64,000 bases of DNA from Treponema sp. GTDB lineage: Bacteria > Spirochaetota > Spirochaetia > Treponematales > Treponemataceae. The position numbers and the translations under genes are program-made. Location of the stretch: positions 1 through 64,000 of the forward strand of contig JAGAZO010000012.1 of the NCBI GenBank assembly GCA_017940005.1, in the 5' to 3' direction. Shown piece by piece: positions 8,275-18,515 of this stretch (the stretch's first letter is position 1; the number at the start of each line of letters is the position of its first letter). The notes beneath the pieces were generated by a model, which worked only from the letters and a program-made list of their open reading frames with translations, was not told the origin of the DNA and did not search any database.

Positions 8275-8347
8275 GGGCTATTAGCTCAGTAGGTAGAGCA
8301 ACGCCCTTTTAAGGCGTGGGTCTGCAGTTCGAATCTGCAATAGCTCA
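8275..8347 (+). tRNA. tRNA-Lys (anticodon UUU)
   Basis: A full cloverleaf is visible. The acceptor stem GGGCTAT pairs with ATAGCTC, the anticodon stem ACGCC/GGCGT carries the loop CTTTTAA (anticodon TTT at 8308-8310), and the T arm is TGCAG-TTCGAAT-CTGCA. The discriminator base is A at 8347, and CCA is not encoded. Confidence 0.95.
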
Positions 8348-8410
8348 AAGGTTTTTGCCTGTATCGAGTATCATTGCGTTTTTGTCATTATTGTCTTACC
8401 GGAATGTATT

Positions 8411-10348
8411 ATGTCAAAATCTATTAAAGACAAGTGCGCACAAGAATTGTTTGACATTCCAACACACATAAGAATATACTCTCCCCCAATGAAAATAATC
8501 ATTACTGTCTTTCTCTGCGCATGGGTTATTTTTCAACTCTATTTCAGTACGCTCGGTGCAATGAACGCAGTCACGCTGCGCGCTTTTCACTGCATGTTTT
8601 TGTTACTATTCACATTTTTGCTCTATCCTGCAACAGAGAAACAAAACCGTATGCGCATGTTGCCGCCTATAACCGATATGCTGCTTATTGCGTTTACAGT
8701 ACTGACATTTATCTATTTTCTTACGCATTACACAGAAATTGCTCGCATAGGCGGCAGAATCAACACATTCCAAACACTGCTTGCGGCTATTGCACTTGTC
8801 ATTATCTTTGAAGCAGCTCGCCGTACTTCAAAAAATCTTGCCATTCTCGCCGCGTTTTTTTTTGCATATAATTTTTATGGAAAATATATTCCAGGTCCGC
8901 TCGGTCATAACGGCTTTACACTTAAGCGAATTCTCATAACACAGTTTTGGGGTACACAAGGCATTTTTTGCATAGGCATCGGCGTATCTGCAACATATAT
9001 CTTTTTATTCATCGTGTTCGGTGCATTTTTAAAACACAGTGGCTTTTCAAAATTCATCAATGATTTTTCGCTGGCACTTGCAGGGCAAACTTCTGGCGGT
9101 CCCGCAAAAGTCGCCGTCCTTTCCTCTGCGCTCATGGGAATGATAAACGGTTCGGCAGTTGCCAATGTTGCAACGACAGGTACCATCACAATTCCGCTTA
9201 TGAAGCAGACCGGCTATAAAAAAGAATTCGCAGCAGCTGTTGAGGCAACAGCAAGTACAGGCGGGCAATTTTGTCCACCAATTATGGGAGCGATCGGTTT
9301 CGTAATGGCAGAATTCTTAAACATCAGCTATACCAAAGTGATGCTCGCCGCAATCGTTCCAGCATGTTTGTACTATCTCGGTATCCTTGTAGCAGTGCAT
9401 TTTGAAGCAAAGCGGCTTGGGTTGCACGGGCTTGCGAAAGAGCATCTTCCCAATGCGGCAAACGTTGTACAAGAACGAGGGCATCTCATGTTACCGATTG
9501 TGCTGCTCATTGCAATGATGTTGCGAGGCTACACACCGCTCATTTCTGCAACCGCCGCAATTTTTGCCACGATAGGAGCAAGTTGGATTCGCAAAGACAC
9601 GCGCATGACGTTCGACAAAATTATTTGTGCATGTGTTGAAGGAGCGCAGAGCGCAATCACGGTCGGCGTATCATGCATCATTATCGGTATAATCATTGGC
9701 ACAGTAACGCTCACTAGTCTTGGCATCAACATGGGATACGTAATTTTGAACATTGTGCCAAACAGCAGCATATATCTTACAGGATTTCTTACAATGATTA
9801 TAGCAATAATTTTGGGCATGGGCGTTCCAGGCGTTGCTGCATACGTTATAGTACAAACTGTTGCTACACCTATTTTAATAAAAGCTGGCGTAATCCCCAT
9901 TGCAGCACATATGTTTTGTTTAATATACGCCTGTCTTTCCAATATTACGCCGCCAGTAGCAATCAGCTGTTATGTTGCTGCTGGTATAGCAGATGCAAAT
10001 CAGTTGCAAACAGGATTACTTGCAGTAAGAATTGGTTTAATCGGTTTTTTGCTGCCATTTTTCTTTTTAAATAATCCTGTGCTGCTCATCGGTGCAAGCG
10101 AAAATGTTGCACTCGCAGTAAGCGTGAGAGCACTACTGACAGCTGCAATGGGGACTGTGTCGCTCGTAGCGGGGCTCGAAGGACAGTTGTTAAAACCATG
10201 CTCATTTGTTGAACGATGTGTATTCATTGCGATTGCTGCGCTGCTGCTGGTTTCCTCCATAGTTTCCGATATAATTGGCTTTGCACTTTTCGCAGCAATA
10301 TGCATATATCAAGCAACAAAAAATCATGATAAAAAACTGCAAAAATGA
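8411..10348 (+). CDS. TRAP transporter fused permease (DctQ-DctM type)
   Basis: A 645-residue inner-membrane protein. The first four hydrophobic helices (about 30-165) correspond to the small DctQ subunit and the remaining part to the large DctM subunit, with the typical NGSAVANVATTGTITIPLMK and EATASTGGQFCPPIMGAIGF loops and a GMGVPGVAAYVIVQT motif. Fused permeases of this kind pair with TAXI-type binding proteins, and one follows 36 bases downstream. It drives sodium- or proton-coupled uptake; the substrate cannot be read from sequence. It follows tRNA-Lys and only a weak GGAAT ribosome site is seen. A stem-loop spans its stop codon. Confidence 0.92.
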   Translation: MSKSIKDKCAQELFDIPTHIRIYSPPMKIIITVFLCAWVIFQLYFSTLGAMNAVTLRAFHCMFLLLFTFLLYPATEKQNRMRMLPPITDMLLIAFTVLTFIYFLTHYTEIARIGGRINTFQTLLAAIALVIIFEAARRTSKNLAILAAFFFAYNFYGKYIPGPLGHNGFTLKRILITQFWGTQGIFCIGIGVSATYIFLFIVFGAFLKHSGFSKFINDFSLALAGQTSGGPAKVAVLSSALMGMINGSAVANVATTGTITIPLMKQTGYKKEFAAAVEATASTGGQFCPPIMGAIGFVMAEFLNISYTKVMLAAIVPACLYYLGILVAVHFEAKRLGLHGLAKEHLPNAANVVQERGHLMLPIVLLIAMMLRGYTPLISATAAIFATIGASWIRKDTRMTFDKIICACVEGAQSAITVGVSCIIIGIIIGTVTLTSLGINMGYVILNIVPNSSIYLTGFLTMIIAIILGMGVPGVAAYVIVQTVATPILIKAGVIPIAAHMFCLIYACLSNITPPVAISCYVAAGIADANQLQTGLLAVRIGLIGFLLPFFFLNNPVLLIGASENVALAVSVRALLTAAMGTVSLVAGLEGQLLKPCSFVERCVFIAIAALLLVSSIVSDIIGFALFAAICIYQATKNHDKKLQK

Positions 10349-10369
10349 TATAGTGGCTTTTGCAGTTTT
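10333..10369 (+). promoter_or_regulatory. Intercistronic stem-loop between permease and binding-protein genes
   Basis: A perfect 12-bp inverted repeat AAAACTGCAAAA (10333-10344) / TTTTGCAGTTTT (10358-10369) has a 13-base loop that contains the permease stop codon. It could stop part of transcription or protect the mRNA end and so set unequal levels of permease and binding protein. Confidence 0.6.
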
Positions 10370-10384
10370 AAGATAGGAGCGGGA

Positions 10385-11353
10385 ATGAAAAAAATTACGT
10401 ATATGGTCTTGGCAATATTGCTCATTACAAGTTGCAACAAAAAAAACAGCACACAAAGACAGATAGTTACGATTAAATTTCCTACAGCGTCTGCATCAGG
10501 TGCACTGTATGCAGTTGGCGCTGCAATTACCAATTTGTGGAACAGTAAGATTGATTTTGTGAATGCGTCAAGCCACGCATCAAACGGCGGCATAGACAAT
10601 CTTAATCAAGTTGCAGACAATGAGTCACAAGTTTCAATCGCAATCAGTTCAAACTGTTACCAAAGTTTTCATGGTATCGACAGTTTTAGCGGCTCGCCTA
10701 ATAAAAATTTGCGCGTTATCGCAGGATTGTATTTTAATCCGAATCATGTCGTTGTCACAAAAAAATCACGCATCACATCGCTATACGACATACGAGGCAA
10801 GCGTTTTGCAGTGGCAGCTGCCGGCTCCAGCGTTGAAAGCGAATGTCTCAATCACTTTACAGCAGCAGGTCTTGTGTATCCAAACGACATCCGTGCTGAA
10901 TATATTGCGTTTAGCGATGCAGCAGACATGCTGCAAAACGGAACAATCGATGGCGCATGGATTATGAGCGGCACGCCGGCAGCAGCAGTATTACAGGCGT
11001 GTTCAGCAGGATGCAGTATTGTTCCTATCAGCGATGCCATCATTGCCAAGCTACAAAAATCATATCCGTGGTATGCAAAATACAGTATACGAGCAGGAAC
11101 ATATCCCGGTCAAAATATCGACGTGCAGACTTCCGCAGTCAAAATGGTTATGTTCTGCAATGCAACGCTCGACGATAACCTAGTATATATGCTCACAAAA
11201 ACTTTTTGGGAAAATATTGATGAACTTGGCTCATCGCAGCAAAGCTTACGCGGTCTAACACCAGAAGCTGCTGTAAAAGACATTGCAGGTCTTGCTGTAC
11301 ATAATGGCGCGAAAAAATACTATAGCGAAATCGGCATTATCGCAGACTATTGA
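10385..11353 (+). CDS. TAXI-family TRAP transporter solute-binding lipoprotein
   Basis: The N-terminus MKKITYMVLAILLITSC ends in a lipobox (LITSC), so the protein should be lipidated and face the periplasm. The body matches TAXI binding proteins: KFPTASASGALYAVGAAI at the start, VVTKKSRITSLYDIRGKRFAVAAAGSS in the middle, and ADMLQNGTIDGAWIMSGTPAA. It delivers substrate to the fused permease just upstream. AGGAG lies before the ATG. Its last 7 bases overlap the convergent thioesterase gene. Substrate unknown; relatives bind glutamate or other small organic acids. Confidence 0.92.
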   Translation: MKKITYMVLAILLITSCNKKNSTQRQIVTIKFPTASASGALYAVGAAITNLWNSKIDFVNASSHASNGGIDNLNQVADNESQVSIAISSNCYQSFHGIDSFSGSPNKNLRVIAGLYFNPNHVVVTKKSRITSLYDIRGKRFAVAAAGSSVESECLNHFTAAGLVYPNDIRAEYIAFSDAADMLQNGTIDGAWIMSGTPAAAVLQACSAGCSIVPISDAIIAKLQKSYPWYAKYSIRAGTYPGQNIDVQTSAVKMVMFCNATLDDNLVYMLTKTFWENIDELGSSQQSLRGLTPEAAVKDIAGLAVHNGAKKYYSEIGIIADY

Positions 11354-11721
11354 AGATTGATTTTTTTTCCGTCTGCATCTACAGCAACAAACGTTACGGT
11401 TGTTTCAAAAATTTTGTATTCATGCTCGCCGTGCGGAACGCTCTGCACATCATCGGGAACATTACTATAAACGACAACAGCATATGTTGCTGAAGATATG
11501 CCCACGCGTTTCTTTTCAATTACAAATCGCAGGATGGAGCCGTTCGGAGCACCTGCTGCAAAATCAATTGAATCCATGGCACGCGTTACAAGATGTTTAC
11601 CAGGAAAATCAAGTGAGGCAGCCATCCACGCATACTGGTCAACCCACATTAAAAGTTGCCCGCCAAAAAGCGCCCCATGACTATTCAAATGTTCTGTCAT
11701 CACTGTCGCATATGTTTCCAT
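11347..11721 (-). CDS. Acyl-CoA thioesterase, hotdog fold (YciA/BACH-like)
   Basis: A 124-residue single hotdog domain. The HLNSHGALFGGQLLMWVDQYAWMAA segment carries the conserved Asn and Asp of the acyl-CoA thioesterase family, and RAMDSIDFAAGAPNGSILRF follows the usual central strand pattern. It hydrolyses acyl-CoA to free acid and CoA in the cytoplasm. It begins three bases after the upstream phospholipase-like gene and is probably in the secA transcript. Its 3' end overlaps the TAXI gene by seven bases. Confidence 0.85.
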   Translation of the reverse strand: METYATVMTEHLNSHGALFGGQLLMWVDQYAWMAASLDFPGKHLVTRAMDSIDFAAGAPNGSILRFVIEKKRVGISSATYAVVVYSNVPDDVQSVPHGEHEYKIFETTVTFVAVDADGKKINLQ

Positions 11722-11724
11722 GAA

Positions 11725-12729
11725 TCACTTCCACTTACGCCTAGCTTGCTGCATACTATTGCTCTCGATAACGTGCTGTGCTAATGCTGTTGTTGCAAAG
11801 TCAAAAATGACAATGCCGTAACGAGCGCCTTTTTGCAGCTGCTTTTCCAAAAAGCGTGCATTCATTTGCGCGGCGTATTTTTTGGGATGCGGAAGCGGAG
11901 AGCACGTAACAGTGCTCAAAAAGTTTAGCGAAAAAGCAGTATCAGAAGCAGCACATGCATCAAGCACTGTCTCAACAGCACGCCATTTATCGGCAATGTC
12001 ATAACGATAGCAATCTTGCACAAAAAGATAAAGCCCACTTGTTATGATTGCTTCATCGCCATATGCTGTGGGCATCTCGCAATCGCCTTGATCTTTCCAC
12101 TGGAAGTTGATACCCCGCTCATCATCATACCGCCGCGCAAGGACAATTTTTCCGCGCACTTCGTCGAGCGTCGGAATATCATTTTTTATGTACCAGAGCA
12201 GCTCATTTTCATCGATGCATGAATTTAGTAATTCTTTAACTTTTGCCATATCATCAGCAGCATGCTCATGCTTTACAGCAAATATCACTGCTTCAGAATT
12301 GTGCTCGGCAAGGTAGCGCGCAGCAATAGCAACGACATCTTTAAACAATATTTTTTTTGAAAATAAAAACTTCTTTGTGCGGCAATCGCCAAAGTTATGG
12401 CACAGGCACAAATCAGATGCATCTTTTGCAAGCTTGACACGCAGATCAAAATATCTAAAGCCGCTTTCAAGCTGCGCGCGTATGTCTGTATTCTGGTCTT
12501 GGAGAAAATACGCAAAGTTGATGTAACGCGTCGCGCTATCATGTGTGCCGGGAATATTCAACTCGCTCAGTTTTTTGCTGCCATCAAGCGCACTCATCCA
12601 GTTTTGCGGTTCGTATGGCGCAGATGCTTTTCCATCAGGATAGAGTATGCCGCTCATGCAAACAAGCGCACACGCAACAACGCCAGCAAAAAGCAACATC
12701 ACTAAAACAACTTTCGATGCTTTTCTCAA
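11725..12729 (-). CDS. Phosphatidylinositol-specific phospholipase C-like protein (PLC X domain)
   Basis: The domain has both expected catalytic histidines: LNIPGTHDSATRY (about residue 65 from the chosen start) and LCLCHNFGDC, plus FDLRVK in between, as in bacterial PI-PLC. A hydrophobic N-terminal helix (VVLVMLLFAGVVACALVC) suggests secretion or membrane anchoring. The frame is open to 12786, inside secA. A TTG at 12729, just past the secA stop with AAGAGG nine bases upstream, is the more natural start and is used here; ATG at 12699 is another choice. The product would cleave a phosphoinositide-like headgroup; the true substrate in a spirochaete is unclear. Confidence 0.8.
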   Translation of the reverse strand: MRKASKVVLVMLLFAGVVACALVCMSGILYPDGKASAPYEPQNWMSALDGSKKLSELNIPGTHDSATRYINFAYFLQDQNTDIRAQLESGFRYFDLRVKLAKDASDLCLCHNFGDCRTKKFLFSKKILFKDVVAIAARYLAEHNSEAVIFAVKHEHAADDMAKVKELLNSCIDENELLWYIKNDIPTLDEVRGKIVLARRYDDERGINFQWKDQGDCEMPTAYGDEAIITSGLYLFVQDCYRYDIADKWRAVETVLDACAASDTAFSLNFLSTVTCSPLPHPKKYAAQMNARFLEKQLQKGARYGIVIFDFATTALAQHVIESNSMQQARRKWK

Positions 12730-12734
12730 AACAC

Positions 12735-15533
12735 CTAGCCTCTTCCGTGACACTGCTTGTATTTTTTGCCGCTGCCGCATGGGCACGGGTCGTTGCGTCC
12801 CACTTTTGGCATAGTGCGCCTTACGGTAACCGACTGCCCCTGCGTGTGCCGCTGCATTGTGCTCCCCTGCGCCTGCCGCCGCGCCATGTCACCGCTCATT
12901 TGCCCCATTGCAGAACGCTGCGCTTCTGCGCTTGCAAACGACGCTGCTTCCGAATGCTGAGCGCTCATGTCGCGAGCGTTCATGCGGCGGCGCGCTTCAA
13001 TCGCTTCGGGAGAAAGCTGTACGCGCACTTTAAACACGCGCGACATCACTGTAGTGCGTATTGAATCCATCATTTCGTCAAAGATGTTGAAACCGTCTAT
13101 TTTATATTCGGTGAGCGGATTTTTACTGCCGTATGAACGCAAGTGAACTGCCTCGCGCAAACTTTCAAGCTCTTCAAGCTGGTCGAGCCATTTTTTGTCA
13201 ATCGTCTGCACATATTGGTAGCGGATGAACATGTTCAAATTTTCTTTACCGGTGAGAAGCGCTTTTTCCATCAAGTCGTTTTGCAACATCGAGATGAGCG
13301 CATCGCGTGAAAGCTGCTCGGAAGCAAGCTGAAAGCCGAACAAGCTGCGCACATTTTCGTTCAATTCTGCAAGCGCTTCGTCTTTGCGGCGACGCGAATC
13401 AGCGTCAAACGCAGCGAATAAATCGTCTGCAACATCTTTTGCGTTGTTCAACACGCGCTCAGAAAGATTTTCGTCTGCAAGAATTGCGTCGCGCTGATTG
13501 TACACAACACCGCGCTGCTCGTTCAGCACGTCATCGTAGTCGAGGAGATTTTTACGTATTTCAAAGTTGCGGTCCTCAACTTTTTCCTGCGCTTTTTTAA
13601 TGCCTTTGTTAAGCCACGGGTGATCAATCGGTTCGCCAGGCTTCATGCCTATTCTTCGCATCATCGTTTTCATGCGCTCTCCGCCGAAAAGCCGCATTAA
13701 ATCATCGTCCATAGAAATGTAGAACTTGCTGCGACCAGGGTCACCTTGACGGCCAGAACGACCGCGCAGCTGATTGTCTATGCGGCGGCTTTCGTGACGC
13801 TCTGAACCTATGACATACAAGCCGCCTGCATTTTTCACTTCCTCATAATCTTTGAGCCACTGCTCTTTTTCAATCTTGTACGCTGCGTCAAATTGCTCCG
13901 CTGTTGCGTTTGTGCCCGCTCGTTTTCGCGCGCGGAATTCTGGATTGCCGCCAAGCTTGATGTCTGTGCCGCGCCCCGCCATGTTCGTCGCAATAGTGAC
14001 AGCACCTTTTGCACCTGCCTCCGCAATTATTAACGCTTCGCGCGCGTGATTTTTTGCATTGAGCACTTCGTGTCGGATTCCCTTGCGCGTCAAAAGCGCG
14101 GAAAGCAGCTCCGATTTTTCTACAGAGATTGTGCCCACGAGCACCGGCTGCCCTTTTGCATGCGCGGCAGCAATCTCGCTGCAAATTGCTTCCCATTTGT
14201 CCGATTCGTTCAAATACACTTCATCATTTTCATCTTTTCTGATGACAGGCTTGTTCGTGGGAACAGACACAACATCGAGGTGATAGATTTTATTAAATTC
14301 GACAGCTTCTGTCGCCGCTGTTCCCGTCATGCCGGAAAGCTTTTTGTACATGCGGAAAAAATTCTGGAACGTAATCGTTGCAAGCGTTCTGTTTCGCTGC
14401 GCAATGCGCAAATGCTCTTTTGCTTCGATTGCTTGATGAAGTCCGTCGCCATAACGCCTGCCTTCAAGGATACGCCCCGTAAACTCGTCGATGATTTGCA
14501 CTTGCCCGTCTTTTACGAGGTAATCAACATCGTTTTTGTACAGCTGGTGAGCGCGCACTGCCTGCGTAAAGTAGTGCACGTATTCAAAATTGTTTTCATC
14601 GAACACAGTGCCCGTAATCAAATTGTGCTGATGCAGGATTGCGTCTATGTGATTCATGCCCGCATCGGTAAACGACACGCGCTTTGATTTTTCGTCGAGC
14701 TTGTAGTCGCCCTTGAGATTTTTGCGCTCTTCAGGCTCCATATTTACTTCGTCAGGATACAAACCCGTTACAGGGTCTTTTTCCATTTCGGTAAGCTGGT
14801 TTACGTATTTATCTACCTCGTGATATTTGTACGTGTCGTCTTCGCCCTGCCCGCTGATTATGAGCGGCGTGCGCGCTTCATCAATCAATATGGAGTCTAT
14901 TTCGTCAACAATGCAAAAGTTGAAGCCGCGCTGCACTTTGCGCGAAAGCTCAATCTGCATGTTGTCGCGAAGGTAATCAAAGCCAAGCTCGTTGTTCGTG
15001 CCGTACGTGATGTCACAGTTGTACGCAAGCTTGCGCGCCTCGTTGTCCATATTCGAGAGGATGGAGCCAACAGTTTGCCCCATGTACGCATACACTGGGC
15101 GCATCCATGCAGCGTCGCGCTCAGCGAGGTAATCGTTCACCGTAACGATGTGCACGCCTTTCCCTGAAAGGCTGTTGAGGTAGGCTGCGGCAACGCACAT
15201 GAGCGTCTTGCCTTCGCCCGTTTTCATCTCTGAAATGCGCCCCGAATGAAGCGCGAGCGCGCCCAGTATTTGCACGTCATACGGACGCTCACCGAGCACG
15301 CGAAATGACGCTTCGCGCGCAAGCGCAAATGCTTCGGGAAGTATGTCGTCAAGCGTTTCGCCTGAAGCAAGACGCTCTTTGAAAATGGCAGTTTGTTTGG
15401 GAAAGTCTTCGGCAGAAAGCGACTTTGCCCAGCTTTCTTTTTCGTTTACTTTTGCGAGGATGGGTTTGAGCGCTTTGATGTCGCGTTCATTTTGCGAGCC
15501 GAAGAAAAACGTAAGAATTTTATCGATAAACAT
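12735..15533 (-). CDS. secA: Preprotein translocase ATPase SecA
   Basis: SecA drives secretory proteins through SecYEG. The Walker A motif MKTGEGKT lies near residue 105, DEID near 215, and the C-terminus has the zinc-binding [14 protein letters not shown]. The length (932 residues) is normal. The start at 15533 ([12 protein letters not shown]) matches the family; the 20 extra in-frame codons upstream overlap the promoter. No ribosome site is seen, which agrees with a leaderless transcript. The phospholipase-like and thioesterase genes follow in the same direction. Confidence 0.97.
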   Translation of the reverse strand: MFIDKILTFFFGSQNERDIKALKPILAKVNEKESWAKSLSAEDFPKQTAIFKERLASGETLDDILPEAFALAREASFRVLGERPYDVQILGALALHSGRISEMKTGEGKTLMCVAAAYLNSLSGKGVHIVTVNDYLAERDAAWMRPVYAYMGQTVGSILSNMDNEARKLAYNCDITYGTNNELGFDYLRDNMQIELSRKVQRGFNFCIVDEIDSILIDEARTPLIISGQGEDDTYKYHEVDKYVNQLTEMEKDPVTGLYPDEVNMEPEERKNLKGDYKLDEKSKRVSFTDAGMNHIDAILHQHNLITGTVFDENNFEYVHYFTQAVRAHQLYKNDVDYLVKDGQVQIIDEFTGRILEGRRYGDGLHQAIEAKEHLRIAQRNRTLATITFQNFFRMYKKLSGMTGTAATEAVEFNKIYHLDVVSVPTNKPVIRKDENDEVYLNESDKWEAICSEIAAAHAKGQPVLVGTISVEKSELLSALLTRKGIRHEVLNAKNHAREALIIAEAGAKGAVTIATNMAGRGTDIKLGGNPEFRARKRAGTNATAEQFDAAYKIEKEQWLKDYEEVKNAGGLYVIGSERHESRRIDNQLRGRSGRQGDPGRSKFYISMDDDLMRLFGGERMKTMMRRIGMKPGEPIDHPWLNKGIKKAQEKVEDRNFEIRKNLLDYDDVLNEQRGVVYNQRDAILADENLSERVLNNAKDVADDLFAAFDADSRRRKDEALAELNENVRSLFGFQLASEQLSRDALISMLQNDLMEKALLTGKENLNMFIRYQYVQTIDKKWLDQLEELESLREAVHLRSYGSKNPLTEYKIDGFNIFDEMMDSIRTTVMSRVFKVRVQLSPEAIEARRRMNARDMSAQHSEAASFASAEAQRSAMGQMSGDMARRQAQGSTMQRHTQGQSVTVRRTMPKVGRNDPCPCGSGKKYKQCHGRG

Positions 15534-15540
15534 ATCTTTT

Positions 15541-15569
15541 AATATATATGATTTACGCGGTCTAGTCAA
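15541..15569 (-). promoter_or_regulatory. secA promoter, predicted leaderless start
   Basis: On the minus strand TTGACT (15569-15564), 17-base spacer, TATATT (15546-15541). Transcription should begin at 15534, one base before the secA ATG. Confidence 0.65.
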
Positions 15570-15614
15570 AGCATTTGTGTCGAATAACGTCATTCCGCAA
15601 TTCGTGCCGAATAA

Positions 15615-15643
15615 TTGACACGCGCAACTGAAACAACTATGCT
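15615..15643 (+). promoter_or_regulatory. Promoter of the lipoprotein operon, predicted leaderless start
   Basis: A perfect TTGACA (15615-15620), 17-base spacer and TATGCT (15638-15643). Seven bases further is 15650, the A of the ATG. No ribosome site precedes the gene. Confidence 0.65.
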
Positions 15644-15649
15644 GTATCC

Positions 15650-16927
15650 ATGGACACTATCTGCCTCAAAAAAATCGCGCTTCGTTCCATCATGTTGCAG
15701 GTCAGCGCGTTGTTTGCTTTTGCCGCGCTCGCCGTTTCATGCAATAAATCAAACGTCATAGAATCTGTTGAAGAGACAGAGCTTTTTTCGCTTTCATACG
15801 GCTATTTTGATGACGAGCTCAACATGTTCAGCATTTCAGATGTCGGCAACATCCACACGAACATGACAATGCGCGACGGCTTTTTTTACATTGCAAACGG
15901 CGAAGCAGGAAAAATTATGGAGCTGAATTCATATGGCGACTTGCTCACGCTGTACTATAACGAGGACGATTCAGAATCTGTTAACAGCATTTTTCAATCG
16001 GCATCGTTTCCTGCCGCTGTTGAACAGAGCAGCGGTTCATCAGTACGAAAAGCAATCTCATATCCATTCAACAAACCTGGCGCTATCGCCGTCGATTCGC
16101 GCAAATACATGTATATTGCAAGTGAAATGCCAAAAGAGCGGCAAGAAAAAGACGAAAGCGGAATGCTTTTATATAGCCAAATCGTGCTGCGATTTTCCCG
16201 CAACGGAAATGCAGAAGATTTTATTGGGCAGCAAGGTGTTGGAGGTACACCGTTTTCATTTATTAAAAATATTTACACAACAAACGATGACGAGCTTGTT
16301 GTTGTGTGTGCAACAAACAACGGATTAACAGCATACTGGTTTTCAGAAAATGGAGTGCTTCTATACGAAATTCCGCTATTGGAAAAAGATGTACCGTTAA
16401 TGCCCGATGCATCTGCCAATGCAGAAATCATTGCAATGATGCAAGAAGCTATCCCTGATTACTCCTCGCGCACATTGTTTATTAAGGTTGATTATTACAC
16501 GCCAAGAATAGACGAAGATGCAAAGATTGAATCGGGCATAGATTACGTGCAGACAATAATCTTTCCATTGTCAATCGAGACGGGACAGTACGGTACGCCA
16601 ATCACTATTCCGCCATATGAAGAAACAATTTCTGCCGACTACAGCAAGCTCGTGTTTCGTCTGCCGTATGATTTTCTCGGCGTATCGTCGAGCGGGTGGC
16701 TCTTCTTTATTATTTCAACGAGCAACGGTTTCAACGTGGAAATGGTACAGCCTTCAAGCCAGAAGATATTGCAACGGCAATTCAACATAAATCACGACAA
16801 TATGCTGTATTATTCGCTGTCGCTTTCAGATGCAGGAATCATTTCGGCGTTATTCATAGAAAAAGAAAAAGCGCGCGTCGTGTGGTGGCGCACAGACTCT
16901 TTGACTGCTGCAATAGTAAAGTCATAA
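15650..16927 (+). CDS. Exported lipoprotein, beta-propeller-like, function unknown
   Basis: The N-terminus has a hydrophobic helix ending in LAVSC (about residue 31), a lipobox. The 425-residue product has repeated aromatic-acidic segments ([72 protein letters not shown]) spaced like blades of an NHL or WD-type propeller. No catalytic motif is seen. It heads a run of four envelope genes ending at 18389, with the next gene beginning a few bases later. Similar spirochaete lipoproteins are uncharacterised. Confidence 0.7.
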   Translation: MDTICLKKIALRSIMLQVSALFAFAALAVSCNKSNVIESVEETELFSLSYGYFDDELNMFSISDVGNIHTNMTMRDGFFYIANGEAGKIMELNSYGDLLTLYYNEDDSESVNSIFQSASFPAAVEQSSGSSVRKAISYPFNKPGAIAVDSRKYMYIASEMPKERQEKDESGMLLYSQIVLRFSRNGNAEDFIGQQGVGGTPFSFIKNIYTTNDDELVVVCATNNGLTAYWFSENGVLLYEIPLLEKDVPLMPDASANAEIIAMMQEAIPDYSSRTLFIKVDYYTPRIDEDAKIESGIDYVQTIIFPLSIETGQYGTPITIPPYEETISADYSKLVFRLPYDFLGVSSSGWLFFIISTSNGFNVEMVQPSSQKILQRQFNINHDNMLYYSLSLSDAGIISALFIEKEKARVVWWRTDSLTAAIVKS

Positions 16928-16945
16928 TTGGCAAAGGAAGTGCAG

Positions 16946-17512
16946 ATGGATTTTAACGCTATTGACGAAGGACATGAAGACGGCGAGGAAGTGCTGCACT
17001 ACTATTTTAATCACGAAGAGCGCATACGGCGCGCGCCACAAAATGTGCAGGACTTTTACAACGGAGCAGGACCGCAGCCGCCAAAAGGCATACTGAAATC
17101 GCTCACCGCTACAAAGGCAAATCGCTTTGGTCTTTTTGCAATCGCTATTTTTTGCGCGTTCATCTATGCGTACTCGCTCATAGGTGAAAAATCGTATCAA
17201 AAAAAAATAGGCGGCGTTGAAATGACGCTCGCAGCTTTTTCATACGGCGACGACGTGTACGTGAGCATGAGCGCGAAAAATACAACCGCAGAAAAAATGC
17301 CGTATGGAGCAGTTGTAAGTGCAACTATCACCGCTATTGACAATCAAAATGCTGTCATTGCCACATATCAAGAAGATGCCGCCTATACGCTCGAATCGGG
17401 CGATATTATCATACGGACAAAATTTACCGATTATGATATAGTGCACGTGCAGGCAGAAGTGACGTTTGGCGAAGAGACAAAAACGCTCGCTGCAAAAGTG
17501 GTTAAACAGTAA
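16946..17512 (+). CDS. Single-pass membrane protein of unknown function
   Basis: An ATG at 16946 preceded by AAGGAAG is preferred to the TTG at 16928. The 188-residue product has an acidic cytoplasmic N-terminus (about 1-55), one hydrophobic helix (FGLFAIAIFCAFIYAYSLIG, about 63-82) and a beta-rich extracytoplasmic C-terminus with an immunoglobulin-like strand pattern. No family is recognised. It lies between the propeller lipoprotein and a four-helix membrane protein, 13 bases apart, so the run is probably one operon. Confidence 0.65.
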   Translation: MDFNAIDEGHEDGEEVLHYYFNHEERIRRAPQNVQDFYNGAGPQPPKGILKSLTATKANRFGLFAIAIFCAFIYAYSLIGEKSYQKKIGGVEMTLAAFSYGDDVYVSMSAKNTTAEKMPYGAVVSATITAIDNQNAVIATYQEDAAYTLESGDIIIRTKFTDYDIVHVQAEVTFGEETKTLAAKVVKQ

Positions 17513-17525
17513 ACGCGAGGATGCT

Positions 17526-17963
17526 ATGCTGCAATTTTATTTTTTATCAATTTTATTAAACCTTACGACAGGCATGATTTTAGTGTTTGGCAAAAATCTC
17601 ATCACTGGCGAAAAAGCCGAGAGCGCAAACAAAGCGAGCGGCATACTCGGCGAAAATGCGTTTTTTGACGACAAGACGTTCCGCCTCGTGCTCGGCGTGC
17701 TCACTATGTTTGTGGGCATTATGAAACTGCTCTCAGTCGTGCGAAACGATATTCCTGTTGTCGGCGATTTATTCCCCGCGCTCGCAGGATTTTTAGGCGG
17801 CGGCTGCCTGCTCATAGAATACTACAAATCAAATTCGGCAGCAGAACTCTCGCTGCCGCATGTCATCAATGCTGTTTTTATAGACAAGCGCAAGTATGCA
17901 GGCTATGTGAGCATGATGGCGGCAGTGCTCCATTTCATCTTCCCAGATGTATTGCTGCTGTAG
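17526..17963 (+). CDS. Four-helix membrane protein of unknown function
   Basis: The ATG at 17526 follows GAGG at 17517-17520. The 145-residue protein has hydrophobic helices at about 3-20, 48-66, 76-97 and 120-142 and little outside the membrane. No motif points to a transporter or enzyme. Its neighbours on both sides are envelope proteins in the same direction with short gaps, so a shared role in the cell envelope is plausible. Confidence 0.6.
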   Translation: MLQFYFLSILLNLTTGMILVFGKNLITGEKAESANKASGILGENAFFDDKTFRLVLGVLTMFVGIMKLLSVVRNDIPVVGDLFPALAGFLGGGCLLIEYYKSNSAAELSLPHVINAVFIDKRKYAGYVSMMAAVLHFIFPDVLLL

Positions 17964-17975
17964 GAAGTACGAACG

Positions 17976-18389
17976 ATGCAACGCAGTAAAAGCGATTCGT
18001 GCAAACAAATGAGCAGCATAAAGCGCACAATGTTTGTCATAAGCAAATGCATTCTCTGTGCGCTGCTCGCATCTGTCTTTTTTTCATGCAGTAAAAAATC
18101 AGACGACGTAATACAATTCGACAACTCAGAGCCGCTCGCGCTTGCGCCTGACATAACGTGGGCTGTCGTGCTCGATCCATATGCCGCATACCGCAACACA
18201 ACTTCGTGGGATTCCCACGTTGTCAATTACTGCAGAAAAGGCGACATACTGCAAGTGACAGGCAGAGCAACAATAAACGGCAGCGGCACATGGTATAAAT
18301 TCGATTCTGGCTGGCTGCCTGAGTCAGCAGTCAGGCTGTACAGCAACAGGTTTCGCGCAGAAACTGCGGCAAAGCAGCTCACCGAATAG
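17976..18389 (+). CDS. Lipoprotein with SH3-like domain
   Basis: The hydrophobic signal ends in VFFSC (about residue 38), a lipobox. The short mature part (about 100 residues) resembles a bacterial SH3 domain: CRKGDILQVTGRATINGSGTWYKFDSGWLPESAV. Such domains often bind cell-wall material. It closes the four-gene envelope run and is convergent with hisS. The first 18 codons may be untranslated if translation starts at a later Met. Confidence 0.65.
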   Translation: MQRSKSDSCKQMSSIKRTMFVISKCILCALLASVFFSCSKKSDDVIQFDNSEPLALAPDITWAVVLDPYAAYRNTTSWDSHVVNYCRKGDILQVTGRATINGSGTWYKFDSGWLPESAVRLYSNRFRAETAAKQLTE

Positions 18390-18463
18390 CAGCGCAATGA
18401 GCATACAGGCAATTGCTTTTTGCTAAAAAAATTACGCAAGAGAACAAGCTGCGAGCAGCGGCA

Positions 18464-18488
18464 ATCACCAACCTCGCCGCAGAGCAGC
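18464..18488. repeat. Degenerate second copy of the 4039-4062 repeat
   Basis: ATCACCAACCTCGCCGCAGAGCAGC differs at two positions from the string around the hairpin at 4046. Here it lies between the convergent SH3-lipoprotein and hisS genes, and the second hairpin arm is not preserved. Confidence 0.4.
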
Positions 18489-18515
18489 AGTGCTCCATGA
18501 AATCATCCGCATGAA

